Shown here: in pieces, positions 8,342-16,775 of the stretch
How the letters are laid out: each line of letters opens with the position of its first letter
Position numbering within the stretch: position 1 is the stretch's first letter
NCBI GenBank assembly: GCA_964563975.1
Contig: CAZLZJ010000014.1
Location: forward strand, 1-44,086
Length of the DNA stretch: 44,086 bases
Source of the DNA: JAAYJR01 sp964563975
GTDB taxonomy: Bacteria > Bacteroidota > Bacteroidia > Bacteroidales > Prolixibacteraceae
Reading direction: 5' to 3'
Position numbers and translations under genes: made by a program
Notes under the pieces: model-generated
The model's database searches: none
Told to the model about the DNA's origin: nothing
Seen by the model: the letters and a program-made list of their open reading frames with translations, nothing else

Positions 8342-10290
8342 TGAGAGACTGGAAATTTAATCATATAGATTTTTCTACTTATCCCTACTATAAAAAAGAT
8401 GATTTGGGACTATTTTGGACACGCGAAAAAACCACAGTGAAAATCTGGGCACCAACAGCCCAAATGGTAGAATTTCGTCTTTTTAAAGATGGCAAATCGG
8501 GTGAACCCTTTCACAAAACACAGCTTCAGTCAAGTGGCGACGGAACCTGGTCTACAGTTTTAACAGGTGATTATGAAGGTAAATTTTATACTTTCCGGAT
8601 CAACGACGGCGAATGGCTTGACGAAACTCCCGATATTTATGCAAAATGTGTCGGAATTAACGGCATCAGAGGTATGATCTTTAATCCTGTCAAAACAGAT
8701 CCGGAAGGCTGGAAAAATGATAAACCTCCAAAATTATTAAATATTACTGATGCAATAATTTATGAAACCCACATTCGCGACTTCTCAATATCTCCTCTAT
8801 CCGGAATCCAGCACAAAGGTAAATATTTAGGATTCATTGAGGAGGGAACATTTTATAATGAAAATACACTGACCGGTTTATCACATCTGAAAGAATTGGG
8901 GATCACTCATATACACCTTCTCCCTGTTTCCGACTTTTACACTGTTGACGAAGAAAACCCGCTTGAAAAGTATAACTGGGGATACGACCCGCTTCATTTC
9001 AATGCTCCCGAAGGATCATATTCACTAAATCCATACGATGGCACTGTCAGAATAAGAGAGTTAAAAAGCCTGATCAGCTCTTTACACTCAGCCGGTATCG
9101 GAATTATTCTGGATGTAGTTTACAATCACACCTATTTTGCAAAAGAATCGGCATTTAACCAAACAGTTCCCGGGTACTTTTACCGCCAAAAGCGTGACGG
9201 TACCTTTGCCAATGCTTCAGGATGCGGAAATGAAATTGCCACCGAACGTGCAATGGTACGTAAGTTTATCATCGATTCTTTAAAATATTGGGTTAATGAG
9301 TTCCATGTCGATGGATTCAGATTCGACCTTATGGGTATTTACGACCTGGAAACAATGAAAACAATTCGTTCTGAACTTGATGCCGTTAAACCCGGATTGA
9401 TACTTTACGGAGAAGGGTGGACTGCAGCTGAAAGTCCCATGAGCGAAAATTATAGAGCAGTTAAAAAAAATATTGCAAAACTGCCTGGAATTGCAGCCTT
9501 TAATGATGACTTCAGGGATGCACTTCAAGGAAGTTATATTAATAAAAAAGCTAAAGGATTTATCAGCGGGCTGGGTTTTCGCGAAGAAGCAATCAAATTT
9601 GGCATTGTAGGATCAATTTATCACCCTCAGATAGTGTACGATTATGTTGACACTTCAAAAGCTCCCTGGGCATTAAATCCCGGGCAGTCCATTAACTATA
9701 TTTCCTGTCATGATAATTACACTTTATGGGATAAGCTTAAATTTAGCTGCCCAAAAGTTTCGGAAGAAGATCTGCAAAAAATGGTTATGCTGGCCGGGGC
9801 CCTACTCCTTACATCGCAAGGTGTACCATTTTTACATTCGGGAATGGAATTCTGCCGCAGCAAAGGCGGACACGGGAACTCTTATAAATCACCCGATTCA
9901 GTAAATCAGATTGACTGGTCACTAAAAACAAAGCACAGAAAAGTATTTGAATATTATAAAAAGCTTATAAAACTTCGCAAAAATCATCCTGCATTCAGAA
10001 TAGGTGATCCTGATAAAATAGCAAAATATATTCATTTTTGTACAGAGTATAAACCCGGTACAGTAGGATATTGTATAAACGGAAAGGCTGCCGGTGATCC
10101 ATGGGCACACATAATTATTATCTTTAACGGAACAAAAACCGGTATAACAGTGCCACTGCCGGAAGGGGTATTTAAAATGACCGCGGGAAATTATAAAATA
10201 GATGAGGAAGGAATGGGAGGGCCTGTTGCAAAATCAATTGAAGTACCCGGAATATCCATGACCATACTGACAGGTAAAGCATTAAATTAA
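8341..10290 (+). CDS. pulA: type I pullulanase (GH13 glycogen/starch debranching)
   Basis: Hydrolyses alpha-1,6 branches in pullulan, glycogen or starch-derived dextrins. The 649 residues begin with a CBM48-like beta-sandwich (TTVKIWAPTAQMVEFRLF) followed by a GH13 barrel. Diagnostic motifs: YNWGYDP near residue 215, the type I pullulanase marker; region I DVVYNHT; region II DGFRFDLMGI with the nucleophile Asp; region III YGEGW with the acid Glu; region IV ISCHDN. There is no signal peptide, so it acts in the cytoplasm, probably on stored glycogen or imported maltodextrin rather than on extracellular starch. Its ATG overlaps the stop of the preceding membrane-protein gene. No SusC or SusD genes are nearby, which argues against a polysaccharide-utilisation locus. 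Confidence 0.92.
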   Translation: MRDWKFNHIDFSTYPYYKKDDLGLFWTREKTTVKIWAPTAQMVEFRLFKDGKSGEPFHKTQLQSSGDGTWSTVLTGDYEGKFYTFRINDGEWLDETPDIYAKCVGINGIRGMIFNPVKTDPEGWKNDKPPKLLNITDAIIYETHIRDFSISPLSGIQHKGKYLGFIEEGTFYNENTLTGLSHLKELGITHIHLLPVSDFYTVDEENPLEKYNWGYDPLHFNAPEGSYSLNPYDGTVRIRELKSLISSLHSAGIGIILDVVYNHTYFAKESAFNQTVPGYFYRQKRDGTFANASGCGNEIATERAMVRKFIIDSLKYWVNEFHVDGFRFDLMGIYDLETMKTIRSELDAVKPGLILYGEGWTAAESPMSENYRAVKKNIAKLPGIAAFNDDFRDALQGSYINKKAKGFISGLGFREEAIKFGIVGSIYHPQIVYDYVDTSKAPWALNPGQSINYISCHDNYTLWDKLKFSCPKVSEEDLQKMVMLAGALLLTSQGVPFLHSGMEFCRSKGGHGNSYKSPDSVNQIDWSLKTKHRKVFEYYKKLIKLRKNHPAFRIGDPDKIAKYIHFCTEYKPGTVGYCINGKAAGDPWAHIIIIFNGTKTGITVPLPEGVFKMTAGNYKIDEEGMGGPVAKSIEVPGISMTILTGKALN

Positions 10291-10302
10291 CCATTCAAAA
10301 GA

Positions 10303-11523
10303 TTATAACACTGCAAGAAGCAAATCTATATCTTTAACGGGAATATTAAAAAGGTTCCCCACATCCTGATTGGTAAGAATACCATGATAAATATATACCC
10401 CTTTCCGAAAACCTTTTGCACTCTTTATATAATTATCAACCCCGCCATTATCCCCGATAGCCAATAATATTGGCATTAAAATATTACTCAATGATATAGA
10501 TGCTGTCCGTGCTACAATTGACTGGATATTTGGAACACAATAGTGCACCACTCCATATTTTACATATGTCGGATTATTTAAATCAGTGCAGTGTGTTGTT
10601 TCAAAACAACCGCCCTGGCTGGCATTCAGGTCTATAATTACTGATCCTTCTTTCATCTTTTTCACAAGATCTTCAGAAACTCTGAACTTGGGTGTGGTAT
10701 TGAACTGCAATGCTCCAATAACAGCATCAGCTGAAAAAAGCGCTTTACGAAGCACCTTCGGATAAAAGACAGATGTAAATATTTTACTTCCAAGCTTATC
10801 CCCCAAAAGACTCAGCTCATACACGGATGTATCAAAAACCCTCACTAAGATTCCAAGTCCCAATGCTGCCCTTGCAGCATATTCTGCAGCAGGGCTGGTA
10901 CCGATAATAACCAATTCGGCAGGAGTAATCCCGGTAACTTCTCCAAAAAGCACACCTTTCCCATTATGAGCATTACTTAGATATTCACTTGCAATTGTTA
11001 TGGATGTTACACCTGCAATCTGGCTCATTTGATGAAGGAAAGGAGCAAAACCCTTTTCATTTTCAATATTTTCAAAAGCAATCGTGGTAAGCTTCTTTTG
11101 CATCAATTCACTGATAGTTTCCTTGCAATGTGCCTGAATCTGCATACTGGAGATAATTGTCTGATTGCCCTTCAGTAACTCAATCTCATCTCCGGCAAAG
11201 GGAGCTACCCGCAAAATAATATCACATTGAAATACCTCCTCTTTTTTTGCAACAATTCTTGCCCCTGCTTCCCTGTACTCCACATCACTGTATCTTGCCA
11301 GCTTACCTGCCCCTTCCTCCATATATATTTCATGCCCATATGATGTAAGTATATCAACGGCCTGCGGTGTTAAAGGTACCCTGAACTCAATCTTTGAAAA
11401 ATCTGAAGGGATGCCAATTTTCATTCTTTGACCTTTATTTTGAATCTCCAGCATCTCCTCTTTTGGCATAAGCATAGTCTTCGATACAGACATATTCTCT
11501 TTTGATTCATGGCTATTTGTCAT
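10303..11523 (-). CDS. alanine dehydrogenase / NAD(P) transhydrogenase alpha-like protein
   Basis: Protein of 406 residues with the alanine dehydrogenase fold: IGIPSDFSKIEFRVPLTP opens the catalytic domain, a Rossmann domain follows around ELVIIGTSPAAEYAARAA, then GSVIIDLNASQGGCFETT and VARTASISLSN. The leader LMPKEEMLEI resembles that of Bacteroidota relatives usually annotated Ald. Two points are odd. The dinucleotide loop, usually GxGxxG, reads GTSPAA. By my alignment the substrate-binding Lys and His of characterised Ald enzymes (in KVKEP and LHLA) fall in LRVAPF and SMQIQA, with neither kept. It may therefore not be an alanine dehydrogenase. It follows tsaE by 50 bp and converges with the pullulanase gene. 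The start could also be the Met at 11493. Confidence 0.75.
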   Translation of the reverse strand: MTNSHESKENMSVSKTMLMPKEEMLEIQNKGQRMKIGIPSDFSKIEFRVPLTPQAVDILTSYGHEIYMEEGAGKLARYSDVEYREAGARIVAKKEEVFQCDIILRVAPFAGDEIELLKGNQTIISSMQIQAHCKETISELMQKKLTTIAFENIENEKGFAPFLHQMSQIAGVTSITIASEYLSNAHNGKGVLFGEVTGITPAELVIIGTSPAAEYAARAALGLGILVRVFDTSVYELSLLGDKLGSKIFTSVFYPKVLRKALFSADAVIGALQFNTTPKFRVSEDLVKKMKEGSVIIDLNASQGGCFETTHCTDLNNPTYVKYGVVHYCVPNIQSIVARTASISLSNILMPILLAIGDNGGVDNYIKSAKGFRKGVYIYHGILTNQDVGNLFNIPVKDIDLLLAVL

Positions 11524-11573
11524 ATCAGGAAATATTTTAAAATAGAATCACAAGTTACGTTCTAAATAATAAT

Positions 11574-11996
11574 TTACAAAATCTGAAAAGAGATATACCT
11601 TTCCCCTCCTGCCCCTAACTCAATTCTTACCTCCACAAAGCGTCCCGGAAGAAGTGGCTCAATCTTTTCCGGCCACTCAATTAAACAATAATTTCCACTA
11701 TAAAAGTAATCTTCATAACCCAAATCAAAAACCTCTTCTAAGTTTTTGATCCTATAAAAATCCATGTGATATATTGGTTGATGGTTTGCATCAAAATATT
11801 CATTGATCAGGGCAAATGTCGGACTTGTAATATTGTCTGCTGATCCGAGATACCTGCATATTGCCTGAATAAAAGCAGTCTTCCCTACACCCATCTTACC
11901 ATAAAATGCAAAAATCTTCTGATCAGAAAAATAATCAATCAGCTTTTTAGCTGCCTGTTCAAGATCCTTTAACTTTTCAACTTTAATTAATTTCAT
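11574..11996 (-). CDS. tsaE: tRNA threonylcarbamoyladenosine biosynthesis ATPase TsaE
   Basis: ATPase partner of TsaB and TsaD in forming t6A at position 37 of ANN-decoding tRNAs; cytoplasmic. The P-loop GKMGVGKTAF, the switch-like SPTFALINEYF, the strand HMDFYRI and the LGYEDYF and LIEWPEKI motifs are all typical. I chose the Met at 11996 because the protein then begins MKLIKVEKLKDLEQA at normal family length of 140 residues; an in-frame upstream Met at 12026 would add a ten-residue polar extension. It probably shares a transcript with the downstream Ald-like gene. Confidence 0.93.
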   Translation of the reverse strand: MKLIKVEKLKDLEQAAKKLIDYFSDQKIFAFYGKMGVGKTAFIQAICRYLGSADNITSPTFALINEYFDANHQPIYHMDFYRIKNLEEVFDLGYEDYFYSGNYCLIEWPEKIEPLLPGRFVEVRIELGAGGERYISFQIL

Positions 11997-12078
11997 TATT
12001 GAAGAGTTATAATTATGTTTATGCAATATTAATAATTTAAAAATAGTAAATTTGAAAAAACTTAAAATCTAATATAAT

Positions 12079-12107
12079 GAAACGGGCATCCCGGTTAAAA
12101 CCGGGAT
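12079..12107 (-). repeat. hairpin-forming dispersed repeat core
   Basis: Contains a perfect inverted repeat, ATCCCGGT (12088-12095) and ACCGGGAT (12100-12107), with a four-base loop. Read on the minus strand, the 28 bases 12106-12079 match 18177-18204 on the plus strand at 26 of 28 positions, so this is the best-preserved copy of a small repeat family. It lies between the divergent tsaE and gcvH genes. There is no T-run directly after it on the strand of either gene, so a terminator role is unlikely. Confidence 0.65.
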
Positions 12108-12144
12108 AAACGATCATGATAAAAACTATGCGAGTTCCGTTTAA

Positions 12145-12152
12145 TACCTTTG
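12145..12152 (+). promoter_or_regulatory. gcvH promoter -7 box
   Basis: TACCTTTG is an exact match to the Bacteroidota -7 consensus TAnnTTTG and ends 21 bp before the gcvH ATG. The -33 element is poor. The TTG inside this box is an alternative in-frame start codon, but the promoter match and the family alignment favour the ATG at 12174. Confidence 0.5.
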
Positions 12153-12173
12153 AAAACTTTAAATTTTAATCAA

Positions 12174-12554
12174 ATGAACATACCTGTTAATTTAAAATAC
12201 ACTGAGGACCATGAGTGGCTCCGCATTGAAGGAGAAGAGGCTTTCGTGGGTGTTACAGACTTTGCCCAGGGGGAGCTTGGTGATGTGGTATTTATTGAAA
12301 TTGAAACTGAAGGAGAAGAGTTGTCAAAAGGTGAAATTTTTGGCACTATCGAAGCAGTTAAGACTGTCTCAGACCTTTTTATGCCTGTTGGGGGAGAAAT
12401 CATTGAAGCAAATGAAGCATTAAATGATAAACCTGAATTGGTAAATAAAGATCCTTATGGTGAGGGTTGGATGATAAAAATAAAAATCACCGATCTGAAA
12501 GAGATAGATAGTTTGCTTTCTCCCGAAAACTATAAAAAGATGATCAGTGGCTGA
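12174..12554 (+). CDS. gcvH: glycine cleavage system H protein
   Basis: Lipoyl carrier of the glycine cleavage system, shuttling the aminomethyl group between the P, T and L proteins. The protein of 126 residues starts MNIPVNLKYTEDHEWLR, the standard N-terminus, then GVTDFAQGELGDVVFIE and the lipoylation loop FGTIEAVKTVSDLFMPVGG, whose Lys is the lipoate attachment site. The C-terminal ENPKLVNKDPYGEGW-type segment is present as ELVNKDPYGEGWMIKI. A longer frame from a TTG at 12150 is open but does not fit the family. It is monocistronic: tsaE diverges upstream and nrdJ converges downstream 44 bp away. Confidence 0.96.
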   Translation: MNIPVNLKYTEDHEWLRIEGEEAFVGVTDFAQGELGDVVFIEIETEGEELSKGEIFGTIEAVKTVSDLFMPVGGEIIEANEALNDKPELVNKDPYGEGWMIKIKITDLKEIDSLLSPENYKKMISG

Positions 12555-12598
12555 TCACCCTATTGCCGCCATTAAAAAAATTTATATATCCTGATCTG

Positions 12599-15163
12599 TT
12601 AACCACACTTTGAATTACCACATGAAAGACAGGTAAGGCAACCTTCCTGGTATACTACTTCATTTGACCCGCACTCCTTGCATAACATATTTTCGGCCAG
12701 GGTACCATCAGGAATATATTTTTTTAATGCACGTGCAACACCTGCTTTCCACGAATTAATAGTTTCATTGTCAAGTTGAAGGCTTGTTACAAGCTCAACA
12801 ACTTTATGAATTGGCATTCCGTGCCTTAAAGTTCCTGAAATTAATTTAGCATAATTCCAGAATACGGGATTAAACTTATAAGAGAGCCCTTCAATAGTTG
12901 TTTTATATCCCCGTTTATTTATATATTGAAAATCATAACGTGAATTACCTTCACTATCATAGCTCTTGATAATAAATCCATCCACAACAGACCGCGGCAA
13001 AAGAATTCCATCTTCATCGTCTGAAAGTCCTGTAAATATTTCATAAGGCTTTTTATCCAACAACCCTATAAAAGCTATCCATTTTTCTTTATTATTTTGA
13101 AAACGCACAATTTCAGCTTCAAGTTTTTCAGGACGTTTTGGCGAAAAGGAGACAGTCTCCTGCTTATCTTTGGAATCATTTGAAATCAAAACTCCTGATC
13201 GCGATCCTTCTCTATAAACCGTCACTCCCTTGCACCCGCTCTTCCAGGCTTCTAAGTAGAGCTGTCCGACCAGCTCTTCGGTAACAGTTGATGGTAGGTT
13301 TATTGTAACACTTATAGAGTGATCAACCCACTTTTGAATCCTGCCCTGCATTCTTACCTTTGATAACCAGTCTACATCATTTGAAGTGGCTTTATAGTAT
13401 GGTGACTTACTTACTAATCCGGCCAGTTCTTCCTGGGTATATTCACGATTAACATCATAACCCTGCGCCTCCATCCATATTTTAAATTTATGATGAAAAA
13501 CATTATATTCTTCCCAGTGATCTCCTACCTCATCAATAAAATCAACCCGGATATCGCTATCACCCGGATTTACTTTTCTACGCCGTTTATACACAGGCAT
13601 AAATACAGGTTCAATTCCTGATGTTGTCTGGGTCATAAGGCTTGTTGTACCGGTCGGGGCAATTGTCAGAAGAGCAATATTCCGCCTTCCATATTTTGTC
13701 ATATCCTCATACAGCTTACCATCACTGTTTTTCAATCTTAATATAAAAGGATTGAAAGCTTCTTTGTTAGAATCATAAATAGTAAAAGGCCCTCTCTCTT
13801 TTGCTAAAAACACTGAAGAACGATAAGCTTCCAATGCAATTGTTTTATGTATCTCTTCTGAAAAATCAATAGCAATATCACTCCCATATTGAAGCCCGAG
13901 TGCTGCCAGCATATCTCCCTCAGCCGTAATCCCGATGCCGGTTCGGCGACCCTCATGTGCTTTTGTTTTTATATTTTCCCATAATCTTTTCTCTACAAGT
14001 TTTATCTCATCATCCTCCGGATCAGAATTTATCTTTTCAATTATGGTATCAATTTTTTCAAGTTCAAGATCAATAATATCGTCCATAATCCGCTGGGCAT
14101 AATGAATATGCTCTTTAAACAATTCAAAATTGAATGTTGCATTTGCAGTAAAGGGGTTGTCAACATAAGAGTAAAGATTGATTGCAAGAAGCCTGCAACT
14201 GTCATAAGGACATAATGGAATCTCCCCGCATGGATTTGTTGAGACTGTCCGATAACCCAGATCTGCATAGCAATCAGGTACTGACTCTCTGATTATGGTA
14301 TCCCAAAAAAGTACACCCGGCTCAGCCGACTGCCAAGCATTTTTTACTATTTTCCCCCATAATTTTAAAGCATCAATCTTCTTTTTGTAAACAGGATGTT
14401 CAGAATAAACCGGATATTTCTGGATATACTCTTTCCCCTGTTCCACAGCTTTCATAAATTCGTCATCTATCTTAACAGACACATTGGCTCCCGTTACTTT
14501 TCCCTGCTCCAATTTTGCATCAATAAAACTTTCCGAATCAGGATGTTGTATTGAAACAGAAAGCATCAATGCTCCCCTTCTTCCATCCTGCGCTACTTCT
14601 CTTGTGGAATTTGAATACCTCTCCATAAAAGGAACAATACCTGTTGAGGTTAAAGCAGAATTTTTCACAGGCGACCCTTTAGGTCTGATATGAGACAGAT
14701 CGTGCCCCACACCGCCACGCCTTTTCATCAACTGTACCTGTTCCTGGTCTATTTTCATGATTCCGCCATATGAATCTGAATTACCTTTATTACCAACAAC
14801 AAAACAGTTGGAAAGAGAAGCTATCTGAAATTCATTTCCTATCCCTGTCATGGGCCCGCCCTGTGGCACAATATATTTAAAATCCTTCAGTACAGCGTAG
14901 ATTTCCTCCTCAGTAAATGAATTGGGGTAGTTCTTCTCAATTCTGGCAATCTCTTTTGCCAGCCGGCGATGCATATCATCAGGAGTCAGTTCAAAAATAT
15001 TTCCAAAAGAGTCTTTAAGAGCATATTTATTTACCCAAACTCTGGCTGCTAAATCATCTCCCTTGAAATATTCAAGTGAAGCATTAATTGCTTCTTCCTT
15101 GGAAAAAATTTTTCTTTTTTTTGCACTTTTTATCATCACTTCTTCTAACGTCATAACTTCCAA
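12599..15163 (-). CDS. nrdJ: adenosylcobalamin-dependent (class II) ribonucleoside-diphosphate reductase
   Basis: Reduces ribonucleotides to deoxyribonucleotides with a cobalamin-generated thiyl radical, without needing oxygen or a small subunit. Motifs in the 854 residues: SLSNCFVVGNKG (first redox Cys), GRRGALMLSVSIQHPDSESF, TNPCGEIPLCPYDSCRLLAI with the radical Cys and catalytic Glu, and APTGTTSLMTQTTSGIEPVF. The C-terminus has a zinc-ribbon-like tail with CKECG and CLTCLSCGNSKCG, supplying the re-reduction thiols. Length fits the vitamin B12-dependent subclass. I looked for a cobalamin riboswitch in the 278 bp upstream and saw none. The start could be Met 1 or Met 4. Confidence 0.95.
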   Translation of the reverse strand: MEVMTLEEVMIKSAKKRKIFSKEEAINASLEYFKGDDLAARVWVNKYALKDSFGNIFELTPDDMHRRLAKEIARIEKNYPNSFTEEEIYAVLKDFKYIVPQGGPMTGIGNEFQIASLSNCFVVGNKGNSDSYGGIMKIDQEQVQLMKRRGGVGHDLSHIRPKGSPVKNSALTSTGIVPFMERYSNSTREVAQDGRRGALMLSVSIQHPDSESFIDAKLEQGKVTGANVSVKIDDEFMKAVEQGKEYIQKYPVYSEHPVYKKKIDALKLWGKIVKNAWQSAEPGVLFWDTIIRESVPDCYADLGYRTVSTNPCGEIPLCPYDSCRLLAINLYSYVDNPFTANATFNFELFKEHIHYAQRIMDDIIDLELEKIDTIIEKINSDPEDDEIKLVEKRLWENIKTKAHEGRRTGIGITAEGDMLAALGLQYGSDIAIDFSEEIHKTIALEAYRSSVFLAKERGPFTIYDSNKEAFNPFILRLKNSDGKLYEDMTKYGRRNIALLTIAPTGTTSLMTQTTSGIEPVFMPVYKRRRKVNPGDSDIRVDFIDEVGDHWEEYNVFHHKFKIWMEAQGYDVNREYTQEELAGLVSKSPYYKATSNDVDWLSKVRMQGRIQKWVDHSISVTINLPSTVTEELVGQLYLEAWKSGCKGVTVYREGSRSGVLISNDSKDKQETVSFSPKRPEKLEAEIVRFQNNKEKWIAFIGLLDKKPYEIFTGLSDDEDGILLPRSVVDGFIIKSYDSEGNSRYDFQYINKRGYKTTIEGLSYKFNPVFWNYAKLISGTLRHGMPIHKVVELVTSLQLDNETINSWKAGVARALKKYIPDGTLAENMLCKECGSNEVVYQEGCLTCLSCGNSKCG

Positions 15164-15441
15164 TTAAATAACAAAAAAACTTTATCCGTAAAATCCATTA
15201 TTTATGTAATGCAATATAAAACACAAACTAAAATTAATAAATGTTTTTTTACGGAAGTAATTAAAAGTTATCAACTTCTTTCTGTTATTCTTATAAAAAT
15301 CAATGTTTTAACACACATTTTGCATAAAAATATTATTAAAAATATATTTCCTCTGCTTGCCATATCTGTTATACGTAAACATTCATACTATTAACACTAT
15401 TTTTTATAAAAAAGCTTAACCACGGAGAAAATAAAAAATGG
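15164..15441. other. gene-free region upstream of nrdJ
   Basis: An AT-rich stretch of 278 bp between waaA and nrdJ, both on the minus strand. I see no open frame worth calling, no strong hairpin, no TAnnTTTG box in the minus orientation and no cobalamin riboswitch core. It must hold the nrdJ promoter. Confidence 0.6.
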
Positions 15442-16677
15442 TCAATTGTTGAAAACTTTATTTATAATAATATTTGCAGCACCAATATTTTTTAATATAT
15501 AACTTCTGCAAATATCTGAAGCTGTTAACAGCGCGGAAGGATTATTCAGGAACATATTAAGTACATTTTCCAATTGTCTGAAGTTATTAACCGGGTATGC
15601 CCCTTTAAGTGCTTTCAAATCTGTTGCTTCTTTAAACTTTTCATGATTTGGACCAAAAATAACAGGAAGCCCGAATACAGCAGGTTCAAGAATATTATGA
15701 ATTCCTACGCCAAATCCTCCTCCAATATATGCTACAGAACCATATTTATATATTGAGGATAAAAGGCCGATAGAGTCAATTATCAATACCTTATAATTTG
15801 CAATATCCTTTATATCTGATTTACTAAACCTGACCGACGGAACTTCAATAATTTTTTGCAGCCTTTTTATATTGGTTTCCGATACTTCATGAGGGGCAAA
15901 AATAATCTTTACATCTTTACTGCTGTTAATATATTTAGAAAGTAAATCTTCATCGGGCTTCCATGTACTTCCGCCCACAATAAGCAAAGATTTCCCCTTA
16001 AATTTTTCAATAAGAGGAATATTCTTTGCATCACCTGCAATAGCCACAACCCTGTCAATTCTTGTATCACCTGCAACAGAACATCTGTTAATACCTGCTT
16101 CCCTGAGTAACTGCACAGATTTTTCGTCCTGAACAAAAAGATGATCAAATTTAATTAACATATCCCGGTACCATCTTCCAATAAAATTTTTTTTAAAGAA
16201 AATACCATCTTTATGAAATACAGCTGAAACAAGAATAAGAGGTATCTTTCGCACGGCAATTTCCGAAAGAAAAAAATACCAATACTCATATTTAATAAAA
16301 AACACCTTTTCAGGCTTAATTAAATCAAGAAAAATTTTTGCATTTTCAGGGGTGTCAACCGGCAAATAATTAACAATGTCGGCTCCATCATAATTTTTCC
16401 TCATTTCATAACCTGAAGGAGAAAAAAAAGTAAGTACTATTTTATATTGCTTATATTTTTTTTTTATTATTTCAATCAAGGGCCTTCCTTGTTCAAACTC
16501 ACCCAAAGAGGAGCAATGAAACCAGATATATCTGCCATTTTTATCAACTTTACTGCCTAATATCTTTGCCCAATCTTTTCGCCCCGATATAAATTGTTTA
16601 GCTTTCTTATTAAAAACCGATGTTATCTTTATTAAAAAATTATAAATTAAAATAACCGCAAAATAGATAAATTTCAT
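15442..16677 (-). CDS. waaA: 3-deoxy-D-manno-octulosonic acid (Kdo) transferase
   Basis: Inner-membrane-associated glycosyltransferase (GT30) that moves Kdo from CMP-Kdo to lipid A precursor. The 411 residues start with a hydrophobic anchor (IYFAVILIYNFLIKI), then the acceptor-site motif WFHCSSLGEFEQGRPLIE, VFFIKYEYWYFF, AGDTRIDRV, VGGSTWKPDE and the donor-site segment YIGGGFGVGIHNILEPAVFG with PVIFGPNHEKF. All are hallmarks of the family. With rfaE2 it indicates a Kdo-containing lipopolysaccharide. It has its own upstream gap of 98 bp. Confidence 0.95.
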   Translation of the reverse strand: MKFIYFAVILIYNFLIKITSVFNKKAKQFISGRKDWAKILGSKVDKNGRYIWFHCSSLGEFEQGRPLIEIIKKKYKQYKIVLTFFSPSGYEMRKNYDGADIVNYLPVDTPENAKIFLDLIKPEKVFFIKYEYWYFFLSEIAVRKIPLILVSAVFHKDGIFFKKNFIGRWYRDMLIKFDHLFVQDEKSVQLLREAGINRCSVAGDTRIDRVVAIAGDAKNIPLIEKFKGKSLLIVGGSTWKPDEDLLSKYINSSKDVKIIFAPHEVSETNIKRLQKIIEVPSVRFSKSDIKDIANYKVLIIDSIGLLSSIYKYGSVAYIGGGFGVGIHNILEPAVFGLPVIFGPNHEKFKEATDLKALKGAYPVNNFRQLENVLNMFLNNPSALLTASDICRSYILKNIGAANIIINKVFNN

Positions 16678-16775
16678 TATTAGTTATTAATTGAAAATCT
16701 ATAACGAAAAATCTGCTCTATCAGGTATTCATAAATAGAGATACTTATCAAAAAAGAGGCAGGCAGCAAAGATTC

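Noticed and set aside
15164..15441. Possible cobalamin riboswitch before the B12-dependent reductase gene
   Set aside because: The region is very AT-rich and shows no B12-box-like conserved core or strong stems on the minus strand.
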